Part shown: in pieces, positions 59,799 through 64,000 of the stretch
Numbering within the stretch: position 1 is the stretch's first letter
Layout: each line of letters starts with the position of its first letter
Assembly (NCBI GenBank): GCA_029532625.1
Contig: JARFXM010000003.1
Coordinates: forward strand, 3,534,001 to 3,598,000
Source of the DNA: Lomentospora prolificans
Lineage: Eukaryota > Ascomycota > Sordariomycetes > Microascales > Microascaceae
DNA: 64,000 bases
Direction of reading: 5' to 3'
Program-made: the position numbers and the translations under genes
The notes under the pieces: model-generated
Databases searched by the model: none
Told to the model about the DNA's origin: nothing
What the model saw: only the letters and a program-made list of their open reading frames with translations

Positions 59799-61153
59799 AT
59801 GTTGTTGAAGCGTGCAGCTTTTCTTCTCTTCACTTTAGCACAACTCGTGCTCTGTGCTGAGGATTACTACAAGGTAAGTTCTCTATCCGTCTTGTCTTTC
59901 GCAACCCAACTCTACTAGAGCCCCCCAAGCGCATTCTGCCCTCATGACGAAAGCACCATGCTAACAAGGCTTCTTCAAAACAGGTCCTGGGAGTAGGGCG
60001 CGACGCCCCCGAAAAGGCAATCAAATCCGCCTACCGCAAACTCAGCAAGAAGTACCACCCGGACAAGAACCCCGGCGACGACTCGGCCAAGGACAAGTTC
60101 GTCGAAGTCTCCGAGGCCTACGAGGCCCTGAGCGACCCCGAGCTCCGCCGCATCTACGACCAGTACGGCCACGACGGCGTCAAGCAGCACAAGGAGAGCG
60201 GCGGCGGCGGCGGCCGTCGCCAGGACCCCTTTGACCTCTTCTCGCGCTTCTTTGGCGGCGGCGGCCACTTCGACAGCCACGAGAAGAAGGGCCCCTCGGT
60301 CGAGCTGCGCGTCGCCATCGGCCTGCGGGACTTTTACAACGGCGCCGACACCGAGTTTCACTGGGAGAGGCAGCACATCTGCGACAGGTGCGACGGCACC
60401 GGCTCCGCGGACGGCGTCGTTGAGACATGCCCCCACTGCCACGGTAACGGCGTGCGCATCGTCAAGAGGCAGCTTGCCCCCGGTATGTTCCAGCAGTTCC
60501 AGTCTCCCTGTGACGCCTGCGGCCAGCGCGGCAAGATTGTCAAGCACAAGTGTCCCGTTTGTCAGGGCCAGCGCGTCGTCAGGAAGGCCACCCCCGTGGA
60601 TCTCAAGGTCCCTCGCGGTGCCCCCAAGGAGTTCCGCATCGTCTACGAGAACGAGGCAGACGCCCATCCCGACCACATCGCCGGAGACCTCCACGTCACC
60701 CTTATCCAGAAGGAGCCCGATCTCAACGACGAGAACCCCGACAAGGTTGACGGCACATTCTTCCGTCGCCGCGGTGACGACCTGGTATGGCACGAGATAC
60801 TCTCGCTTAGGGAAGCCTGGATGGGCGACTGGACCCGCAACCTTACCCACCTCGACGGCCACATCGTACAGCTCTCCCGCAAGCGAGGCGAGGTCGTGCA
60901 GCCGGGCCACGTCGAAACCGTCATCGGCGAGGGAATGCCCAAGTACCACGAGGACGGCGACAGCGTATATCACAAGACCGAGTTTGGAAACCTTTATGTC
61001 GAGTACACCGTCGTGCTCCCCGACCAGATGCAGGGCAACATGGAGAAGGAGTTCTGGTCCGTTTGGGAAAAGTGGAGGGGAAAGATTGGCGTGGATCTGC
61101 AAAAGGATAGCGGGCGGCCCATTCATGGAAAAGTCGGCCACGACGAGTTATAG
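59799..61153 (+). CDS. SCJ1: ER-lumenal DnaJ/Hsp40 co-chaperone (Scj1 type)
   Basis: Exons 59799-59873 and 59984-61153, separated by a 110-nt intron (GTAAGT...CAG), encode 414 residues. A signal peptide (about 1-20) is followed by a J domain, with the HPD motif at 50-52 that stimulates Hsp70 ATPase, a Gly-rich segment (GGGGG, then FFGGGG), a zinc-binding region with four CxxC motifs (CDRC, CPHC, CDAC, CPVC), and the C-terminal substrate-binding domain. The protein ends HDEL, a retrieval signal for the endoplasmic reticulum. Its partner is expected to be the lumenal Hsp70 Kar2/BiP, in folding and quality control. The intron falls just after the signal peptide, in EDYYKVLGV. Codon use is strongly C-ending, which also creates a long antisense open frame that is not a gene. 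A start-stop uORF lies directly before the ATG. Confidence 0.95.
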
Positions 61154-61682
61154 TCGGTGACTATGGGTTGGCGCGGGCCCCGGAGAGAGAGAGAGAGGGC
61201 GAGTAATTCCCCCAAATCTCCCTTGGTTCTTACTTTTGTATTCCGTTTTATTTGCTTTTTTACGGCGTTCCGAGTAAGATGGTCTGGAAAGCATTTGGCA
61301 GTTGTGTGGTATGAAGAGTTAAAGGAAGACGACGGCTAACCATAGATCGAGGGTTGGTCGGGCCTGGTACATAGAAATCTCGAGTAAAAAGCACTTTTTG
61401 GAGCTCCTAGGCGGTGACCCTGTATGTAAACTTAGTAGCCTCGAGACAAACCCACAAAAGCCTTTTAAGAATGGGACTGTGCATGATGAGAAAAGGACTC
61501 TACCCCTTGCCTTCTAACTAGTCATAAGTAGGTCGTAAATCGTGAATGAAACTCTTTCGAATCAAGGCAACCCAAAACCAGGTCAACAGGATAAATCAAG
61601 CTCATGAAGAAGTTGAAAGGGTAAAGGAAAAAAAAAAAAAAAAAAGAAGGAAGAAGAAAAAGAGATCTCCCTTCATCTCCCC
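61154..61682. other. Convergent 3' intergenic spacer
   Basis: About 530 bp between the converging ER DnaJ and Arg/Ser-rich protein genes. It contains a short AG dinucleotide run near 61185 and an 18-bp A run at 61628-61645. No gene is visible. Confidence 0.5.
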
Positions 61683-64000
61683 TCAACCTCGAACTATATC
61701 CCGGAATCTTGGCCTCCTCCCATTTCTCCTGCTGCTTCGGCCTTCTCCATCGTCCACGAGATTCTCCATCACTCCGCTAATCAGCCCCAACCAACCCATG
61801 CGCCCATCAATCACATCCCGTACCTGCTTCGCCATGCGCTCCACAGCCTCAGGATCCGTCCCACCGACGTTCCACTCACCGTTGACGTCCCATGTGCGGG
61901 CCCGTCGACTATCACGGGGATTGTACGCGAATTGGCCACTGCGCTCCGTCCAGCGCGGGGAACTGGAATGGTTTGATGCCAATGGTCGCCCGTGAGAGTC
62001 GAAGCGATCAGGGAGATATTCCACATCATCGTCGAAATCAGGACGCAATGATGACCGCTCACGACGACGGCCATCTGTCTGCTCATCGAGTGATCGACGG
62101 CGCCTTTCACCAAGAGGGCTTGCATCATCACGATCGCTCTGCCGTCGTTGCGGACTAGGAGATCTGCTTCTTTGCTTCCTATGATGCTGTCGCAAGGTCT
62201 TCGATGACTGAGGCGAGAGCGGAATAAATGTGACAGACTTGGATCTCTCTCCTGGGACATACGAGTCTGCGTCAGATACTGGTTCTTCATCAGACTCGGA
62301 TGTGTAGAGCCCCACAGTGTGACGCAAACGACGACGCCACTTGCTAGGCTTTACAGGTTCTGTATCGTAGGTTAGCTCAGCTCAGAACGAGTAAATTCTA
62401 TCACGTAAATAGCCGAGCCAAGACGCACCATCGTAGCTACTGGTTGAGCGCACATCTCGGGCAGGAGGGCGACGGGAATTCCTACTCACATGGTCAGGCC
62501 CGATGGGAGGCCGATTCGACGATCCCGGCGCGGGCCCTGGAGCAGCACCTGGCGGAGGCGGCGGCGGGTATCCCGAGTTAGGGTTGGGTGGTGGCGGCGT
62601 TTGATAGGCATCAGCCCCAGGTGGTGGTGGTGTGTACGGTGTATAGGCCGTGTAAGGGGCCCCAGCCGCGGGAGGCGGAGGGGGATAAGGGTCAGTGGTA
62701 TCCGGAGGTGACGGGAAGTAGGTTTGCGGTGGATAAGAGGAGTAGTCATTCGGGTCCGCGTTAGCGCCAGACATCCTTGGCCCTGAATAGCCACCGGACG
62801 CATGGGGTGGAGACGGTGGGTAACGGTCGGCATCATAGTGTTCCTCATCTTCGTAGCCTTCGAACTGAAGTTAACACCTCTCTTTTCTGGCACCAAAAAT
62901 ATTATACGGTTGACAACAGTTAAACGGGCAAAAGAGAATAAAGTCAATAGGATGGCGTAAGGGAGTTAGGGGTACTCACGTCTTCGCTCTCGTTCTCGAT
63001 CCCGCCTTCTTCTCTCCCTTCGTCGTTCGTCTGCCGAGTCCGCTTCTCGATCGCTAGCCAAGTCCCTTTCCCTCTCCTTTGACTTTTTCCTGTCCTTGTA
63101 CTCCTTAAATCCCATAGCGGCTGCGCCGGTACCTACAGCTGCCGCAGCCATATCTCGTAATCGACTTCGGCTCCGTTTCGAACCCCTCCCGTCTGTTTCG
63201 GATGCTGATGAATCGCCGGCTGTCCCCGACCGCTTGCGACGGCGGCGGCGACGTCGAGCGGCGCGGTCGGACTCGTCCTCGGGGTATGGCGGCTCGGGGG
63301 GAAGGGGGTCATGTCCGTACTCAACTAAGCCTAGCTCACGATCAGCGGGGCTTGGCTCGGGGTGGAGAGATCGGGTAGTCGACCTGCTGCGTGACCGCGA
63401 TCGCGATCTATCCCGAGGCTCGTAATAGCTCGAGTCCCGGGAGAGTGAACGAGAGCGAGCTCGCTCCTCTTTCTTCTCTTTGTGTCGCTTGTATAGTTTT
63501 CCGGCTGCCCCGGCTGCGGCTGCGGCTGCAGCAAGTTCCGCTCCAGTTCGTAGCCGTGAACGAGATCGCGACCGGCCCTTTGTCGACTTCGACCTGGACC
63601 TAGACCTGGACCTAGATTTGGATTTGTTTCGGAAGTGCTTGACTATACCAGCCGTCGCCGCTGTGGCGAGAGCCGCCTTGGCAAAAGACCTGCTGCGGCT
63701 CCGTTTGCGACTAGGGGATCGAGAGGAGTAATACCCGTCACTCGAATATCCCCGTGTCCTGCTACGGCCTCGTTTGGCCTCCTCCTTCTCCACCTTGTTC
63801 GCCTTATAATACTGTGTCGCCCCAGCCACGGCGAGGGCTGCAGCAGCAATGCCAAGACCAGTCTTGATCTTGGAGTGGCGGTCACGGGAAGGTGAACGAT
63901 GACGATCGTGTCGGTCATCGATAGCACTGCGGGCTCTCTTAAAGGCCTCAGTACCTAGGGCACCGAGAGCAGCTCCAGCAATGACTTTACGGCCACGGTT
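61683..64000 (-). CDS. Arg/Ser-rich DUF3824-type protein (5' end outside window)
   Basis: The visible part has exons 64000-62980, 62857-62429 and 62359-61683, about 708 residues; the start lies beyond the right edge. The first visible exon alternates Ala-rich helices (LAAAAAAAGAAGKLYKRH) with blocks of Arg-Ser repeats and the motif GATQYYKANKVEKEEAKRG, characteristic of fungal DUF3824 proteins. The second exon is Pro/Tyr/Gly-rich (YPPPPPP), and the third is polar and ends in an acidic and Arg-rich tail. The function of this family is unknown; Arg-Ser blocks suggest RNA or splicing-factor contacts, but this is inference. Introns are 122 and 69 nt with donors GTGAGT and GTGCGT. The first acceptor was set at GAAG because the nearer CAG breaks the frame; it gives the expected RRYEDEEHYD. 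Coding repeats of a 12-bp type (GACCTGGACCTA on the plus strand) lie near 63592-63620. Confidence 0.8.

Noticed and set aside
59975..61141. 388-codon open frame on the minus strand opposite the ER DnaJ gene
   Set aside because: It is the antisense shadow of a strongly C-ending coding exon, Val/Leu/Ala-rich without motifs, and the plus strand has a complete DnaJ protein.
62486..62947. 153-codon frame through the proline-rich exon of the Arg/Ser-rich gene
   Set aside because: It reads the proline-rich exon in the wrong frame; the Tyr/Pro/Gly-rich frame fits the family and connects by splicing on both sides.

Overview
The window is nuclear DNA from a filamentous ascomycete (Pezizomycotina, probably a sordariomycete). 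The genes are interrupted by short GT-AG introns, mostly 55-125 nt, several with recognisable branch points. The protein set is typically fungal: an AflR-like Zn2Cys6 regulator, a Pig1/Cmr1-type regulator, a CFEM membrane protein, a GH72 glucanosyltransferase, Bzz1 and Dbp5. There is no sign of bacterial operons, CRISPR arrays or intact mobile elements. The genus cannot be fixed from the sequence alone.

Left part, 1-31.4 kb: gene-poor, with three recognisable genes. An AflR-like Zn2Cys6 regulator lies at 2.6-3.9 kb (+). A tetrahydroxynaphthalene-reductase-type SDR lies at 11.7-12.6 kb (-). A 990-residue regulator with two C2H2 fingers and a Zn2Cys6 cluster lies at 16.2-19.3 kb (-). The last two are the reductase and regulator expected in a DHN-melanin locus, as seen around PIG1/4HNR in Magnaporthe. 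No polyketide synthase, scytalone dehydratase or laccase is visible in the window. Long stretches (3.9-11.6 kb and 19.3-31.4 kb) show no gene I can support.

Right part, 31.4-64 kb: gene-dense and housekeeping in character. In order: a DUF92/TMEM19 membrane protein (+); a 12-TM MFS-type transporter with an in-frame TAG between TM8 and TM9 (+); a single-pass CFEM protein with a long cytoplasmic tail (-); the mRNA-export helicase Dbp5 (-); the F-BAR/C1/SH3 actin regulator Bzz1 (+); a Gel1-like GPI-anchored beta-1,3-glucanosyltransferase (+); a peroxisomal SCP2 protein ending in AKL (+); a dienelactone-hydrolase-family protein (-); a free methionine-(R)-sulfoxide reductase with an ATG-only first exon and a 5-nt micro-exon (+); a calcineurin-like metallophosphoesterase (-); an ER DnaJ protein (Scj1 type) ending in HDEL with a start-stop uORF in its leader (+); and an Arg/Ser-rich DUF3824-type protein that runs off the right edge (-).

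I did not find a convincing previously undescribed system. The best leads are the melanin regulator-reductase pair without its PKS, the interrupted transporter, the extreme exon structure of the sulfoxide reductase gene, and the start-stop uORF before the ER chaperone. All exon boundaries were read by eye from splice signals and reading-frame continuity; none is backed by transcript data.
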